From Methanobacteriota archaeon (GTDB taxonomy: Archaea > Hydrothermarchaeota > Hydrothermarchaeia > Hydrothermarchaeales > JAADFM01): a stretch of DNA of 6,055 bases. This document shows, one piece after another, positions 5,536 to 6,055 of this stretch. Positions within the stretch are counted from its first letter, which is position 1, and each line of letters starts with the position of its first letter. A program made the position numbers and the translations under genes. The stretch covers positions 1 to 6,055 of the forward strand of contig JAADFM010000094.1 of the NCBI GenBank assembly GCA_013152845.1, given 5' to 3'. A model generated the notes under the pieces. That model was not told where the DNA came from. It searched no databases and saw only the letters and a list, made by a program, of their open reading frames with translations.

Positions 5536-5883
5536 TTAGCCCAACGCCGCTTTTATCCTGGATACCGACTTTTTCATCTCCATCCTGAGGTAGCCGAGAT
5601 TTACGGTGGGTTCTGTAAGGACTACAAGGATCGCCTCCCCTGCCAGTACCATGAGAATCTTGCCTTCATCCCCTTCGATTATGACCTGGTTTGTACTCCC
5701 CTTGTTCAGCTCTTTCATGGAGTTTTCCGAGGTGGTGTAGACCGTGGTCGCCAGGGCACCCAGGGCCTCGGCATCGGTGTCTCCTGAGACTTCGCTGGCT
5801 ATTATCAGGCCGTCCCTTCCCGTGACAAGTACTCCCGTCACCCCCGCAATCTTCTCCAGGTCTGCAAGGATTCTCTCAATCAT
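5536..5883 (-). CDS. Roadblock/LC7-domain protein
   Basis: A 115-residue single-domain Roadblock/LC7 protein, the normal size for archaeal and bacterial stand-alone members. The alpha-beta-beta-alpha-beta-beta-beta-alpha pattern is visible: helix MIERILADLEKI, strands GVLVTGRDG (17-25) and LIIASEV, a helix ending in NSMKELNKG, strands QVIIEGDEGKILMVLAG and AILVVLTEP, and a final helix. Proteins of this family (such as MglB) form dimers that regulate small Ras-like GTPases or act as scaffolds in polarity and motility. No GTPase is encoded in the window. The ATG at 5883-5881 matches the usual family N-terminus and lies about 10 bases after the start site predicted from the upstream TATA box. 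A GTG at 5907 would add eight residues and cannot be ruled out. Its stop at 5536 is 45 bases before minD, which is on the same strand. Confidence 0.93.
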   Translation of the reverse strand: MIERILADLEKIAGVTGVLVTGRDGLIIASEVSGDTDAEALGALATTVYTTSENSMKELNKGSTNQVIIEGDEGKILMVLAGEAILVVLTEPTVNLGYLRMEMKKSVSRIKAALG

Positions 5884-5913
5884 GTGAACTCGCAGGTTCT
5901 TTATCACCCCTTA

Positions 5914-5929
5914 CTATAAAACTCTTTTG
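5914..5929 (-). promoter_or_regulatory. Candidate BRE/TATA promoter of the Roadblock gene
   Basis: The minus strand reads CAAAAGAG then TTTTATAG. This is a purine-rich BRE-like element directly upstream of a TATA-like box, in the short gap after the phosphatase stop codon. Start-site spacing predicts transcription from about 5892, which favours the ATG at 5883 over the GTG at 5907. Confidence 0.5.
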
Positions 5930-6055
5930 TTATAGTAGTGAAAGGACCATCTCCAGGGCCTCCCTGCCGCCGTCGCCGAAGGACCTTTCCGTCACGGCAT
6001 CGCTTACGTCTTCCAACCCTTCTTCCGCAATGGATATGCCGTAACCTGAAACCTC
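5930..6055 (-). CDS. HAD-superfamily phosphatase (archaeal phosphoglycolate phosphatase-like), C-terminal 41 residues
   Basis: An open minus-strand frame enters from the right edge and ends with TAA at 5932-5930. The 41 visible residues include GYGISIAEEGLEDVSDAVTE, then RSFGDGGREALEMVL. This matches the C-terminal pattern of archaeal type IIB HAD phosphatases of the phosphoglycolate phosphatase/Cof group (GxxVAVxNAxxxLKxxADxVT...GxGVxEAIExxL). The diagnostic catalytic Asp motifs and the GDxxND motif would lie outside the window, so activity cannot be checked. The usual Asn-Ala after the strand reads Glu-Glu here, a mild departure. If the call is right, the enzyme would remove phosphate from 2-phosphoglycolate or a related small phosphoester in the cytoplasm. 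Confidence 0.6.
   Translation of the reverse strand, partial: EVSGYGISIAEEGLEDVSDAVTERSFGDGGREALEMVLSLL

Noticed and set aside
1..6055. tRNA or rRNA genes, CRISPR array, transposon ends
   Set aside because: I saw no tRNA-like arms, no regularly spaced repeats and no transposase or terminal inverted repeats on either strand.

Overview
The window reads as a gene-dense euryarchaeal chromosome segment, about 60% G+C by eye in most genes. The archaeal assignment rests on a replication factor C small subunit (RfcS), an MptA-type GTP cyclohydrolase (methanopterin or archaeal folate-type pterin synthesis), an archaeal-style MinD ATPase, a stand-alone Roadblock/LC7 protein, and TATA-like boxes placed where archaeal promoters would lie. 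MptA fits a methanogen, an ANME-type archaeon or an Archaeoglobus/Thermococcus relative. I cannot name the genus from the sequence alone.

Layout. At the left edge is the 3' end of an A+T-richer cupin gene on the plus strand. It converges on a tight minus-strand operon, read right to left: nfeD (membrane ClpP-class serine protease with an NfeD domain), an SPFH/stomatin gene, and a HIT-family nucleotide hydrolase. Gene junctions here are 0 and 3 bases, and the Shine-Dalgarno sites are built into the last codons of the upstream genes. A 39-base divergent gap separates nfeD from the plus-strand pair rfcS-mptA. mptA then runs 6 bases into the end of a small minus-strand gene encoding one membrane helix and a charged helix. 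That small gene is the last member of a minus-strand group: HAD-type phosphatase (partial, right edge), Roadblock/LC7 protein, MinD-like ATPase, small membrane protein. TATA-like boxes precede the Roadblock gene and minD.

How the genes relate. NfeD and stomatin are a known protease-substrate pair in archaea, probably acting in membrane quality control. RfcS loads the PCNA clamp. MptA opens GTP for pterin cofactor synthesis. The Roadblock protein, MinD and the small membrane protein could form a membrane-associated positioning or signalling module; that is inference from adjacency.

The main anomaly is in minD. Its reading frame breaks near 4880-4885, and the conserved C-terminal part, including the membrane-targeting helix, continues in another frame to 4721. 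The main novelty candidate is the 58-residue membrane protein directly downstream. No RNA gene, CRISPR array or insertion sequence was recognised, and no stretch over 300 bases lacks a gene.
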